Positions 53,865 through 62,479 are shown, numbered from the stretch's first letter. The stretch: DNA of 64,000 nt from Alphaproteobacteria bacterium (GCA_021774575.1 JAJFIX010000031.1:278264-342263); one strand, 5' to 3'. Numbers and translations: made by a program. Notes: generated by a model from the letters alone, not told the origin.

Positions 53865-54248
53865 ATGGGTGAATTCCTAGAACATGTGGAAAAGTCTGAG
53901 GCCAAAGGCCTGCTGGCAAAACGGCTATATGTCGTTATTTCCACCGTCGCCGACCCTGAATTGATGCAGCAGAATTTTGCCAAGCATCTGGCCTATCAAG
54001 TTGAATTGGAAGCCGCCGGGGTGCTATTTGCCGCCGGACCATTTGGCGACGACAATGAGGACGGTATGGGTGGCGAAAGCATGATCATCTATCGCGCCGC
54101 CGATCTCGCCGATGCAAAACGCCATGTCGATGCCGATCCGATGCACAAAAGTGGCGCGAAAACCGCACGCATTCGTCCCTGGCTGGTAAATGAAGGCGGA
54201 TTCACTTTGAAAGTGACATTTTCCAACGGCGGCCGCGTGTTCGACTAA
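53865..54248 (+). CDS. YciI-like protein
   Basis: Small ferredoxin-fold protein of 127 residues of the YCII-related family. The core VVISTVADPELMQQNFAKHLAYQVELEAAG, in parts, followed by LFAAGPFGDDNEDGMGGESMIIYRA and DADPMHKSGAKTARIRPWLVNEG, fits the family, in which His and Asp near HLAYQ and DADP form a putative active site. Such domains act in chlorocatechol-type pathways (TftG) and as small enzymes of unknown function. ATG at 53865 follows GAGGAAAG; the frame is open to 53712 without a ribosome site. It begins a four-gene plus-strand run. Confidence 0.82.
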   Translation: MGEFLEHVEKSEAKGLLAKRLYVVISTVADPELMQQNFAKHLAYQVELEAAGVLFAAGPFGDDNEDGMGGESMIIYRAADLADAKRHVDADPMHKSGAKTARIRPWLVNEGGFTLKVTFSNGGRVFD

Positions 54249-54316
54249 CCAGCGTCCAGTACATTACTTAAATTCGGGATAAATGAAACCGCCAGGAATA
54301 TGGGCAGGACAACGAA

Positions 54317-55438
54317 ATGACTGAGACAAAAAAAGAAATCGGTTTGGCCGTCATCGGCTGTGGCACAATCGGCCGTATTCGTGCCGAATTCGCCCGAGAT
54401 TATCCCGGTGTCGGTTGGCTTGGTGTATGTGACATCAAGGATAATCTGGCCCAAAACCTGGCCAAGGACGCCAAGGCCGATTTCTGCACAAATAATTTTG
54501 AAGAATTACTGGCCCGGCCGGAAGTCACGGCGGCGATCATTGCCACCGATGAGAACCACCATATGGCGCCGACACTTGCCGCTGTTGAGCGCGGCCTAGA
54601 CCTATTCATCGAAAAACCGCTAGCGACTGATGTGCGCGAATCCCAGACCGTGCTCGATGCCATTGAGGCGGCCGGGGTAGATGCCGTTGTCGGCTATACC
54701 AACCGTTTCCGCCGCCGATTCCTAGCGGTCAAAGAACGTCTGCGGACCGGCCAAATCGGCGAAGTTCACTCTGTGGTCACCAGGGCCTTCATGAACCGCA
54801 TGGTCCCGATCGCCACGGTGCAGCGGACCAATCAGCGCCAGAACCTAACTCCGATGGTTGTTTCGGGTACCCATGCGCTGGATATGTGCATGTGGCTGAT
54901 GGAAGGAAAAAAGCCGGTTTCGGTCTATGCCCAATCGACGGATAAGGCTTTATCTAAATACGGCACCAAGGACTCGACCTTTGGCGTGTTTACCATGGAA
55001 GACGGCACCATCTGGTCGATGAATATCAGTTGGGGCCTGCCGGTCGTTTGGCCCGGGGCTGTTTACGGGCTGGAGATCGGTATTGTCGGCGTCAACGGTG
55101 TTATCGACATCGAAGATACCCATCGCGATCTCGTCATGGCGACAGAGATCCCCCAGGGCGGCGGATATAACCCCGACGGTTTCGAGCCCGATTACCAACG
55201 CCACGTCGAATTCATGACCAGCTACCCGCCCGGCGATATGTATGACGGCCAGCTATGGGGTCCGATGCGCGAAGAAACCAATGCCTGGTTTGGACGCATC
55301 TATACCGGTCTTAAGACGCCCCATGCGACGGCGGCCGACGGCCACCGAAATCTTGTTTTAACAATGGCGATGGACCTTTCAGCAGCTCGCAACGAGCCCG
55401 TCGCCCTGCCTATCGAACTCGACGTTTTTTACGAATAG
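54317..55438 (+). CDS. Gfo/Idh/MocA family oxidoreductase
   Basis: NAD(P)-dependent dehydrogenase of 373 residues. The Rossmann N-terminus is LAVIGCGTIGRIRAEFA and the family lysine lies in LFIEKPLATDVRES (about residue 97). The C-terminal substrate domain includes GTHALDMCMWLMEG, with the His and Asp often used in catalysis (Asp and His of the HALD motif). Substrates in this family are inositols, sugars and related cyclic polyols, so it may oxidise a product formed by the sulfatase or hydrolase. It is 26 bases before the metallophosphoesterase gene. Confidence 0.93.
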   Translation: MTETKKEIGLAVIGCGTIGRIRAEFARDYPGVGWLGVCDIKDNLAQNLAKDAKADFCTNNFEELLARPEVTAAIIATDENHHMAPTLAAVERGLDLFIEKPLATDVRESQTVLDAIEAAGVDAVVGYTNRFRRRFLAVKERLRTGQIGEVHSVVTRAFMNRMVPIATVQRTNQRQNLTPMVVSGTHALDMCMWLMEGKKPVSVYAQSTDKALSKYGTKDSTFGVFTMEDGTIWSMNISWGLPVVWPGAVYGLEIGIVGVNGVIDIEDTHRDLVMATEIPQGGGYNPDGFEPDYQRHVEFMTSYPPGDMYDGQLWGPMREETNAWFGRIYTGLKTPHATAADGHRNLVLTMAMDLSAARNEPVALPIELDVFYE

Positions 55439-55464
55439 ACGCATCAGAAGAAAGGGTGACAAAA

Positions 55465-56223
55465 ATGAAATGGGTTCTCTATTCCGATATCCATGCCCAG
55501 ATACCGCAACTCGACGCCGTACAAGAAGCGATCGAAAAGGAAAATGCCGACCGTGAAGTAATCATCGGCGACCTGATCCATCTCGGCCCGCAGCCATCAG
55601 AGGTAATCGAGCGGTTCCGCCACCGTAAAGATTGCGACGTCCTGGTCGGCAATCTCGACCGCTGGATCGTCGATAAACATTGGGAAACCAAAGAGCCTAA
55701 AAACGTCTATCACGGATGGATGCTCGAACTGGCCCGCCAAACGGCTGAGCGACTAAGCCAGGATCAGATCGATTGGCTCGACGGCCTGCCGTTTTCCATG
55801 ACCTATACGCCGGAACAAAATCACTCACTGCATGTTTTTCATGCGACCCCGGATAACCTTGGGGATGATGATGCAATTCCGCCGCGCCTGACCGATGATC
55901 AAATTTGGGACAAGATCAAAAACGTCAATGCCGATGTTCTTTCATTCGGCCATATTCACGGCGCTTTTGTCCGCCCAGTGCGCGACAAAACCCTCGTATG
56001 CGCGGCCGCTGTCGGCATGAGCTGGGACGGCGATCCGCGCCCGTCCTACGCCACGATCGAATATCTCGGCGATGGAAAATGGGATTGTCAGGCAAAACGC
56101 GTCGAGGGCGATTTCGAGCCCCAGGCGAAGTTTTGTGAAGAGTCCTGGATGCCCCACGGCGACCGGGTGGCGAAGATGATAAGGACCGGGTATTTCTGGA
56201 ACCCCGATCACATGCCCCATTAA
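55465..56223 (+). CDS. Metallophosphoesterase family protein
   Basis: Binuclear metal phosphoesterase of the calcineurin/YfcE fold, 252 residues. All family motifs are seen: YSDIHA (D-x-H), IIGDLIHLGP (GDxxxxG), LVGNLDRW (GN-x-D), HVFHATP and FGHIHGAFV (GHxH). The GNLD form matches YfcE/MJ0936-type phosphodiesterases rather than protein phosphatases. ATG at 55465 is preferred because AAAGGG lies 7-8 bases upstream; a GTG at 55456 is also in frame. It follows the oxidoreductase and precedes the methyltransferase. Confidence 0.9.
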   Translation: MKWVLYSDIHAQIPQLDAVQEAIEKENADREVIIGDLIHLGPQPSEVIERFRHRKDCDVLVGNLDRWIVDKHWETKEPKNVYHGWMLELARQTAERLSQDQIDWLDGLPFSMTYTPEQNHSLHVFHATPDNLGDDDAIPPRLTDDQIWDKIKNVNADVLSFGHIHGAFVRPVRDKTLVCAAAVGMSWDGDPRPSYATIEYLGDGKWDCQAKRVEGDFEPQAKFCEESWMPHGDRVAKMIRTGYFWNPDHMPH

Positions 56224-56265
56224 GTCTGCACGGGGTATATTTTAACGCGAATGAGAACCTGACCT

Positions 56266-57021
56266 ATGGGCGCCCCGCGCCCACAAAAGCAAACAGGGTG
56301 GCAGGATCTGGTGAAAAGCCAGATCCGCCGCCGCTATGATTATCTATGTAACGCCGACGATTTTCCGCCCGAGCCCGTGGCACGGGCGCTTAAAGGCGGC
56401 TATGACCCCGACGCACTCAGCACATTGCCCGAGCCTGTATTGGCCGCCTATTCTGGCAGCGGCAATCCGCTCGCCGATATTGATCTCTCCCTATTCCAGA
56501 ATATTGCCGATCTCGGTTGCGGCGCCGGCATTGATGCCCTGCTCGCCGCTGCCGCCATGCCTCAATCAGGGCAGCTGATTGCCATCGATTTCTCACCGGC
56601 AATGATTGCCAGGCTCACCGACGCCCATGTGGCCATGGGGCGGCCTTATAATATCCACCCCATTGTCGCTGACATTGAAGCGCTGCCGCTACCCAATGCG
56701 AGCGTTGATCTGGTCATTGCCAACGCCAGCTTTAACCTCGCCGTCGCCCCGGCCCTTGCCCTGGCCCAAGCCTACCGAATATTGACCTCGGGTGGCCGGC
56801 TCGTGGCTGCCGATTTCATCCGCACCGGTCCCTTACCCGCCGAGGCGGCGATCAATCCAATGGCCTGGAGCGCCTCAATCGGCGGCGTGATGAAAGAGAA
56901 TGAATTAACGAAAGCGTTAACCAGCGCTGGATTTAAAGACATCGCGATCACCCGACACCGTAATGCGCCACCGGTGGTCGCCGTGCAGATCAGCGCCTCA
57001 AAACCAAAAATTAGCGTTTAA
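56266..57021 (+). CDS. Class I SAM-dependent methyltransferase
   Basis: Methyltransferase of 251 residues with motif I IADLGCGAGIDALLAA, followed by the acidic residue in LIAIDFSPAMIA, motif II region VADIEALPLPNASVDLVIANAS and the GGRLVAADFI strand. The long N-terminal part (about 80 residues) with GYDPDALSTLPE is shared with proteins of the ArsM/UbiE-like type, but I do not see the three ArsM cysteines, so arsenite is not the obvious substrate. Its stop overlaps the convergent Asp-rich gene by four bases. The substrate is unknown. Confidence 0.88.
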   Translation: MGAPRPQKQTGWQDLVKSQIRRRYDYLCNADDFPPEPVARALKGGYDPDALSTLPEPVLAAYSGSGNPLADIDLSLFQNIADLGCGAGIDALLAAAAMPQSGQLIAIDFSPAMIARLTDAHVAMGRPYNIHPIVADIEALPLPNASVDLVIANASFNLAVAPALALAQAYRILTSGGRLVAADFIRTGPLPAEAAINPMAWSASIGGVMKENELTKALTSAGFKDIAITRHRNAPPVVAVQISASKPKISV

Positions 57022-57572
57022 TCGGTATCGGCCGCATCGGCTGCCCGCGTTTCATCACTATCGGCCAGCGGTCGATCATCGGGGTCTTTATCACGGGCGG
57101 GAATAGGGTCCCCAATTGTCGAAAAGTCATTATCCTGAGGATCACTGCCCCCCACACCACCCTGGGGGCCACCCTGGGGCCCGCGCTCTAAATCCGAAAT
57201 TTCGGTAACATCGCTATCGCCCGCATCGGCATTCCGTCCGGTATCGACATCCACCGGATCGCCAGTCCGACCAATATCGCCATCCCCACGTACGCTGCGC
57301 GGTGCTACGCCGACAGTATCGGCAAATACTGTCTGGTCCGCATCGCCAATCGGGTCCGCAAAAGCGCCCAAATCGGTATCAACCTTGGGATCACCGACAA
57401 ATGTTACGTCAGTGGGTCCGGCCCGGACCGGGCGAGCGCCAACAAACATACCAGATGCGCTGCCAACCGTGCCCGCAACCGATCCGCCAATAAGCTGTAG
57501 AGCGGACCGGCGACCACCGCGCGCCGTCGTCACAATATCGCGCCCGTGAAGATTGCGTCGTTTTTTCGCCAT
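57018..57572 (-). CDS. Asp/Gly-rich acidic hypothetical protein
   Basis: Unrecognised protein of 184 residues. A basic N-terminus (MAKKRRNLHGRD) runs into GGRRSALQLIGGSVAG, which looks like a weak twin-arginine signal or a membrane anchor. The remainder is very acidic and repetitive: short units such as FVGDPKVDTD, FADPIGDADQ and GRTGDPVDVDTG recur, and QGGPQGGVGGSD is low complexity. DxD-rich secreted proteins of this kind can bind calcium, but no RTX consensus (GGxGxDxUx) is present. Base composition and clean codon use favour a real gene. ATG at 57572 is chosen over 57587. Confidence 0.55.
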   Translation of the reverse strand: MAKKRRNLHGRDIVTTARGGRRSALQLIGGSVAGTVGSASGMFVGARPVRAGPTDVTFVGDPKVDTDLGAFADPIGDADQTVFADTVGVAPRSVRGDGDIGRTGDPVDVDTGRNADAGDSDVTEISDLERGPQGGPQGGVGGSDPQDNDFSTIGDPIPARDKDPDDRPLADSDETRAADAADTD

Positions 57573-57818
57573 GCCATACTCCATCAATTTCGCGCGATTT
57601 CCAGCTCAAGCTTACGTGCCACATGGCTACCGATTGAAAACCGCCTTCAACATTCATAGGTATGCAAGTTTATGGCAAAACCCAATGCGCCGCCAGCCAA
57701 CGGCAAGTTACGATCACCCTCTCTTGACGTCCAAGCATCGGGCATATTGGTTGCAAGCTTGATTTGACAGGTGCGAATTGCCAAATTGAAAGCGAACGCC
57801 AAAAAAAGTCGAGGCAAT

Positions 57819-57850
57819 CCACGCGGAGAAATTACCCACGCGGAGAAATT
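57819..57850. repeat. 15-bp direct repeat in the leader of the 57862 gene
   Basis: CCACGCGGAGAAATT occurs at 57819-57833 and 57836-57850. Each copy carries a GGAG; the second ends 11 bases before the ATG at 57862. Confidence 0.9.
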
Positions 57851-57861
57851 GCGGGAAAATT

Positions 57862-58287
57862 ATGGCAAAAGGCTTTGGCCTACTGGGTCTAATAATCGTC
57901 GTGATATCTACCCAATTGACAGTCGGTCTGAATTTGATGATTGGCTTTCTTGGCTTGTTTTTTGTCACCATCGGCGCTTTGGGTGGCGACAAAATGTACT
58001 CTATTGCCGCCGTCGGAACCTTCATTACCGCCCTGCTATTCTTAAGCCCGCTCACCCTGACATTGGTGCTTGGCGGTGGGCTCTTACTCGGCTGGTTTAT
58101 CGAATTGCCCCCGTTCGTGACTATCGGATCGGTATTTTTCTTTTCCTGCCTACCGATAATCGCAATGATCATACACGCTTTAGGAAAGCACGTTTTCACC
58201 AAACCTTCGCCGCATGGGCCCCCGCCGCCTGCACCCGACCTCACCCAAGTTCGCCAGGACGACCGCCCGCCCAGTACAATTCCTTAG
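57862..58287 (+). CDS. Small hypothetical membrane protein
   Basis: Unrecognised protein of 141 residues with four hydrophobic segments (about 5-25, 28-40, 45-80 and 85-110) and a Pro-rich cytoplasmic or periplasmic tail (HGPPPPAPDLTQ). The N-terminus MAKGFGLLGLIIVVIS has no cleavage site. The ATG follows CGGGAA and the repeated CGGAGAA element. It is convergent with the DUF924 gene (4-base gap). No function can be proposed. Confidence 0.65.
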   Translation: MAKGFGLLGLIIVVISTQLTVGLNLMIGFLGLFFVTIGALGGDKMYSIAAVGTFITALLFLSPLTLTLVLGGGLLLGWFIELPPFVTIGSVFFFSCLPIIAMIIHALGKHVFTKPSPHGPPPPAPDLTQVRQDDRPPSTIP

Positions 58288-58291
58288 GGAT

Positions 58292-58915
58292 TTATTGACC
58301 AAAACTCGAACCGCTTTCGGCTAGATACTCTATTTCGTCTCTGGTTGAAGTCCGGCCAAGCACCCTATTTCGGTGCGGAAAACGACCAAAACGCATCACA
58401 ATACCAGCATGGTCAACGGCATGTTCATAAGGGTCGGTGAAACCGGTCGCCTTCGCCCTACTCCCATTGCCTATTGCGATATCCTGTGACAAGGCGCCAA
58501 AAATCTCGACCGATCGCCGGGCAATATCGCGATCTTCGGCATGCATCAACGGCATATAGAAAAAACTGCGCTCAATTAGGCGCAGCGCTTTGTCTTCCCC
58601 GGCCTCAATCGCGTCCAAAGTAATCGCCAGAGCCTTGCCATCACCAGCAAAAGCGGCTGCGGTCCCGCGGCCTGTAACCCGGGTGAACTGATCAAGCACG
58701 AGAATTAAGGCCAGACGATTTCGTGGTGTCGTCGCGTGAACATCAAATTCACCCAACAGAGCTGGGGCAACCAATGGCCCAAACCGCCGGGCGATTTCCA
58801 GATCCGTCGCCACCTCCCCCTTCCACCACAAGTCATTCTTTGATGGATCGACATCATCAGAACTCGACAAATTTCCAAACCAAAATTCCAATATATCGTC
58901 AGAACTGACATTCAT
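58292..58915 (-). CDS. DUF924 family protein
   Basis: Helical TPR-like protein of 207 residues. The family pattern is complete: ILEFWFGN at the N-terminus, NDLWWKG, LALILVLDQFTRVTGRGTAAAFAGD in parts, FFYMPLMHAED and RFGRFPHRNRVLGRTST near the end. The function of DUF924 (YfbR-adjacent-type) proteins is not established. It stands alone between two plus-strand genes. Confidence 0.9.
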   Translation of the reverse strand: MNVSSDDILEFWFGNLSSSDDVDPSKNDLWWKGEVATDLEIARRFGPLVAPALLGEFDVHATTPRNRLALILVLDQFTRVTGRGTAAAFAGDGKALAITLDAIEAGEDKALRLIERSFFYMPLMHAEDRDIARRSVEIFGALSQDIAIGNGSRAKATGFTDPYEHAVDHAGIVMRFGRFPHRNRVLGRTSTRDEIEYLAESGSSFGQ

Positions 58916-59155
58916 TTCAGATTGTTCCCCCTGGTAACGGTCGATCTCGACTTCATTATTCAGTTTGTCACGATCAGAGAGTTCTGAAAATTACTTTTGA
59001 GGCAAGAGCACCCCTCCTAGTTGTATTTTGGACATATTTTTTTTCTAGCGTCAGAATTTATTTCTATCATAAGATACATATCGCCAGTAATACTACCTTT
59101 ACATGTATTTCTCCAGACCGATCCACCAGGCAAACATTGCCGCCAGGAAACAACA

Positions 59156-60331
59156 ATGTCGAGAAAACTAAAACCCAAACATAAATTTTTTTCTCCAATT
59201 AAATTGTCGCTTTTTTGCGCGATTTTAATCATGGCCTCGGCGGTTGTGTTTTATCATGCCAGCTTCCTCTCAAGTCCTTTAACACAACAAGGTGTCGGCG
59301 ATACAAACATAATCGTCGGGCCGAAGATGACGGCCCATTTCATTGATGTTGGCCAGGGCAATTCCGCCCTATTGGAATTTTCTTGCGGCGCAATTTTAAT
59401 CGATGCCGGTGGCGAAAACTCCGCGACAACGCAAAACCTCATTTCCTACCTCGAACGCTTCTTCGCCCGTCGACCGGATCTAGATAGAACCCTCGAGTCG
59501 ATAATGATCACTCACCCGCATAGAGATCATATCCTGGCTCTCCCTGCGATATTGGAAAACTTCAAAGTCAACCGCCTGGTCCACAATGGCCGCCCTAACG
59601 TTACCGACCGCGCAACCCTGGAATATATTTCCAATAGCGAGCAACCAAGACACGGGGATATCGAGACGCTGGCCATCATCCAGGACGATATTTTCCCCAA
59701 CAACCGAGCAGAAGGCCTAACCAATAGCACCATCGACCCTTTGGCTTGCGGCGATACGGACCCAAAGATCCACGTCCTTGCCGGTCCCTACACGGATAAC
59801 CCCGGTTGGCCGACCGCCAGTTTCACCAATTTGAACAATCTGGGGATTGTGATCCGGGTTGATTTCGGCGACGCCTCGCTCCTATTCACCGGTGATATGG
59901 AAGACCATGCGATCGACCAGATGGTCGATTTTTACCGTCATACTGGGACGCTCGATATCGATCTCTACCATGTTGGGCATCATGGCTCGACCAACGGCAC
60001 GACGGAAAACTTGCTGACCGCCATGTCACCGGACCTTGCGGTCATTTCGATGGGCCGATCGGAAACGCCGAAGGCCCGGAATTATGGCCACCCCAGAGCC
60101 AGAACGGTCGATCAACTTGACCGGCGGATCACAGTGCGGCGCGCGCAGCCCATCGACGTCGATGTTGCAGCAAGCGCCCGCAATTTTACCCAGCGCGAGA
60201 TGCAGAGCGCCATTTATGCCACCGGTTGGGAGGGAACGGTGCTGGTCACGTTTGAGCCCGACGGAAACTTTCTCGTTGCACCTCAATCGACTGAGCGGGT
60301 TATGGCGCAAACGACCACTCCCGTCCCTTGA
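59156..60331 (+). CDS. ComEC-like metallo-beta-lactamase fold hydrolase (exported)
   Basis: Stand-alone version of the ComEC beta-lactamase domain, 391 residues. A basic N-terminus and one hydrophobic segment (about residues 19-37) act as signal peptide or anchor, so the domain is periplasmic. The metal-binding and family motifs are present: HFIDVGQGNSALLEF, ILIDAGG, THPHRDHILALP (HxHxDH), LLFTGDME and GHHGSTNGT. In ComEC this domain degrades the non-transforming DNA strand; free-standing versions are thought to be nucleases or phosphodiesterases. Neither the ComEC channel nor other competence genes are nearby. ATG at 59156 has AGGAAA upstream. Confidence 0.88.
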   Translation: MSRKLKPKHKFFSPIKLSLFCAILIMASAVVFYHASFLSSPLTQQGVGDTNIIVGPKMTAHFIDVGQGNSALLEFSCGAILIDAGGENSATTQNLISYLERFFARRPDLDRTLESIMITHPHRDHILALPAILENFKVNRLVHNGRPNVTDRATLEYISNSEQPRHGDIETLAIIQDDIFPNNRAEGLTNSTIDPLACGDTDPKIHVLAGPYTDNPGWPTASFTNLNNLGIVIRVDFGDASLLFTGDMEDHAIDQMVDFYRHTGTLDIDLYHVGHHGSTNGTTENLLTAMSPDLAVISMGRSETPKARNYGHPRARTVDQLDRRITVRRAQPIDVDVAASARNFTQREMQSAIYATGWEGTVLVTFEPDGNFLVAPQSTERVMAQTTTPVP

Positions 60332-60461
60332 CCAAAACACTCCAAATCGATGCGTTAACTATTTATTAATATTTTACCTGCATGTTTGCTGCCATATGAG
60401 TAGTACGAATTTATAGTCCGTCTGAATTTGACCCGCGGACGGTGCAGGAAAAGACATTACG

Positions 60462-60974
60462 ATGATCGAAACACCGGCCAACGTCGCAAATGGCCTGGCC
60501 CAACAGTCCGGTCCGATAGGCCGCCAGGTCCCAACATCCGATTCCAATTCGGATCACCGTTCAATTGCCTTGGACCCGCGACTAGATTGCGCGATCCGCA
60601 TCATCCTGGAAAATCACACACCCTATCCGGCTGTCGCCAGAACTATGTCGGGCAACATCATCAAAGCAAATGCCCCCGCCGCCATTTTGCTCGGCACGGA
60701 AAATGTTTCTAATTTCAACGATGCCCCCAAACCCGGTCGGCAATCCTGGATGCAGGATAATTGGGCACAGCTTACGACACAGACTAGTCGGCCGAATTTA
60801 GATGTCGCCCCCCTTGAGCTTCATCTAAAGTTCGGTGCGCTCATATTGCTGTTAAGCGCAACACCCCTCACCTTCGAACAAGACGGCACCGGCCCCGAGG
60901 CTGGTATTTCAATCGACCATTTCTTTCCGCTGAACGACTTAACGGCGCAGTTTTTCAGTAAACACCGGCATTAA
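60462..60974 (+). CDS. Free-standing MmyB-like ligand-binding domain (no HTH)
   Basis: Protein of 170 residues. Residues about 38-165 match the C-terminal PAS-like MmyB domain of XRE-type regulators: AIRIILENHTPYPAVART corresponds to the usual PFPAVVxDRxWN core, KANAPAAILLG to the RANxAAxxL strand, and HFFPLNDLTAQFF to the typical FFPxD ending. The helix-turn-helix that normally precedes it is absent; the first 37 residues are Ser/Asp-rich and the bases upstream to 60332 contain no HTH. It may be a stand-alone sensor or a decayed regulator. The start has GCAGGAAAAG upstream. Confidence 0.7.
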   Translation: MIETPANVANGLAQQSGPIGRQVPTSDSNSDHRSIALDPRLDCAIRIILENHTPYPAVARTMSGNIIKANAPAAILLGTENVSNFNDAPKPGRQSWMQDNWAQLTTQTSRPNLDVAPLELHLKFGALILLLSATPLTFEQDGTGPEAGISIDHFFPLNDLTAQFFSKHRH

Positions 60975-61279
60975 CCGACGCCCAACGCGGACCACACCGA
61001 ACTCCTGAGCCAAAATACCTCAAAAATATGAGGCAGTAGCCTTCTAAGGTAACTTAATATTCTCAATTGGCGGGTTGCCTTTCAACGCAAATGAGCCAAA
61101 AGCCAAAATAAATCCGAGGCCATTCGCCAGACGCACCGGCATTCAACATAATTTGGAATATATCACATATGAAATCCACCCACGGTGCCGCATCATCCTT
61201 CCGCTATTAATACCCATAAGCTACATTCTGCGAGAAACCGTCTGGCACCTTCGACCTATAGCGGACGATCACCACGACC
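60975..61279. other. Intergenic region with a degenerate repeated motif
   Basis: No gene recognised in about 305 bases. It includes a weak hairpin (CCTCA/TGAGG, 61018-61033) and one copy of a motif that recurs twice in the next 2.5 kb. Confidence 0.45.
61213..61269 (+). repeat. Degenerate intergenic motif, copy A
   Basis: The block starting CCCATAAGCTACATTCTGCG is about 70 percent identical over 34 bases to one at 63621, and both continue with a GCGGACG element (61261-61267 here). Third copy at 62339. Confidence 0.5.
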
Positions 61280-61603
61280 TCAAAAATACGGCACGTATGG
61301 GACGCGCTCCCGCTTAGAGACACGGGAAAGCAGCTCCTCCACCGCACTCAGGAAATGTGCCGATTTGTTGTGCGCATCCCATCCAGCTTCATCGACGTAA
61401 AGTTCGTAGATGAAGAACGCTAATGGATCGGTCGGTGAGCGATACGGCATAAAAAATTTCACTCCGTCTTCCGCCATTGTTGGAGCGACCAACCGCTTCA
61501 GAATGTCAGCAACGGCATCGGCTTCGCCATCCTTGGCGACAATATTGACGGCAACGACAAAGCCTTCGTTCAGGTAGGCGGCGGATGGATTGCTGTAAAT
61601 CAT
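61280..61603 (-). CDS. ABM-domain protein (putative quinol monooxygenase-like)
   Basis: Small alpha-beta barrel protein of 107 residues. The pattern FVVAVNIVAKDGEADAVADILKRLV, in parts, followed by FFMPYRSPTDPLAFFIYELYVDEAGWDAH and FLSAVEELLSR, matches the ABM domain. The motif YELYxDxAxxxAH is the core of YgiN/LsrG-like proteins. It starts 7 bases after the LysE-type gene and is probably co-transcribed with it. It is distinct in sequence from the ABM protein at 41643. Confidence 0.85.
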   Translation of the reverse strand: MIYSNPSAAYLNEGFVVAVNIVAKDGEADAVADILKRLVAPTMAEDGVKFFMPYRSPTDPLAFFIYELYVDEAGWDAHNKSAHFLSAVEELLSRVSKRERVPYVPYF

Positions 61604-61610
61604 CGCTGTA

Positions 61611-62252
61611 TCAACTCCGACTGGCTATAAGACGCAGGCCCGCGAATGCAAAGAAGGTGCCAAGAACGCCTTGTATCGCGCGCCGAGACTTTCCGTAGAC
61701 ACGCACCATCACAGGGGTCGAGAAGGCAACGGCGTAAAGCATATGGATCGCGACAGACAAAACAAAAGTTCCGGCCACGATAGCCGCTCCAACCCAGGCT
61801 GGGGCACCGTCGCTCAATCCTAGCGAGATAATTGCAATCCACGCCAATGCCGCCTTCGGGTTTGTCATCTGAATTATGTATCCGCGCTTCAAATAGCCGA
61901 ATGGAGACCGCTTACCCCCTGCCAACTCTTTCGCTTCGATGTCGTATTCGGACACAACCGATTTGAAAGACTTGTAGGCCAACCACAGAAGGTAGGCACC
62001 GCCGATGACCTTGATTGCCAGCAGTGCGGACGCATAAATCGATAGGAGCGCCGAGAGGCCGGCGACGGTGAGAACCGCCCAGGTGAATGATCCAGTCGCG
62101 ACGCCGAGAGCGAGCGCCACGCCTGAAGACCGCCCGACGCTCATGGACGTGCCGAGCACAGCAAGTATGTTGGGACCCGGGCTGGCAATAGCTAGGAGGA
62201 AGGCGGAATATGCGAGTAAAATACCGGGCAAATACATAGCGAAATCTTGCAT
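61611..62252 (-). CDS. LysE family translocator
   Basis: Inner-membrane exporter of 213 residues with six predicted membrane segments. The N-terminal signature LLAIASPGPNILAVLGTSMSVGR, in parts, and GGAYLLWLAYKSFKS are diagnostic of the LysE/RhtB family, which exports amino acids such as lysine, threonine or homoserine. ATG at 62252 follows GAGGAAGTTCGTC; the longer frame to 62288 is unlikely. It leads a two-gene unit with the ABM protein, divergent from the riboswitch-controlled EamA gene. Confidence 0.92.
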   Translation of the reverse strand: MQDFAMYLPGILLAYSAFLLAIASPGPNILAVLGTSMSVGRSSGVALALGVATGSFTWAVLTVAGLSALLSIYASALLAIKVIGGAYLLWLAYKSFKSVVSEYDIEAKELAGGKRSPFGYLKRGYIIQMTNPKAALAWIAIISLGLSDGAPAWVGAAIVAGTFVLSVAIHMLYAVAFSTPVMVRVYGKSRRAIQGVLGTFFAFAGLRLIASRS

Positions 62253-62338
62253 GACGAACTTCCTCTGTGCAAATAAATGTTCATGCATTGTTCCATGCGT
62301 TCAATGCGGAGGCAACCCTCCGAAAGAATATCAATTTT

Positions 62339-62383
62339 CCCTATAAGCCACAGTCTGCCCAAAATTTCGACCGCAGATTTTGA
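62339..62383 (+). repeat. Degenerate intergenic motif, copy B
   Basis: The block starting CCTATAAGCCACAGTCTGCC, ending with AATTTCGACCGCAGATTTTGA (in part), aligns with 63621-63687, including 18 of 20 bases over the second half. Confidence 0.5.
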
Positions 62384-62479
62384 TTTAAAACGGCCAAGTC
62401 GTCAGATTTCGATTTAGCGTGCTGCTCCACCTTTTACAGCCACATCATGTATGCTATTTTCTTTTTTACCTATCCATGT

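Noticed and set aside
56266-57021. Arsenite methyltransferase ArsM
   Set aside because: The overall fold is similar, but the conserved ArsM cysteines are not seen and no ars genes are near.
61075-61400. Two overlapping plus-strand frames near 61.1-61.4 kb
   Set aside because: They run antisense into the ABM gene, contain the repeated motif and lack ribosome sites.
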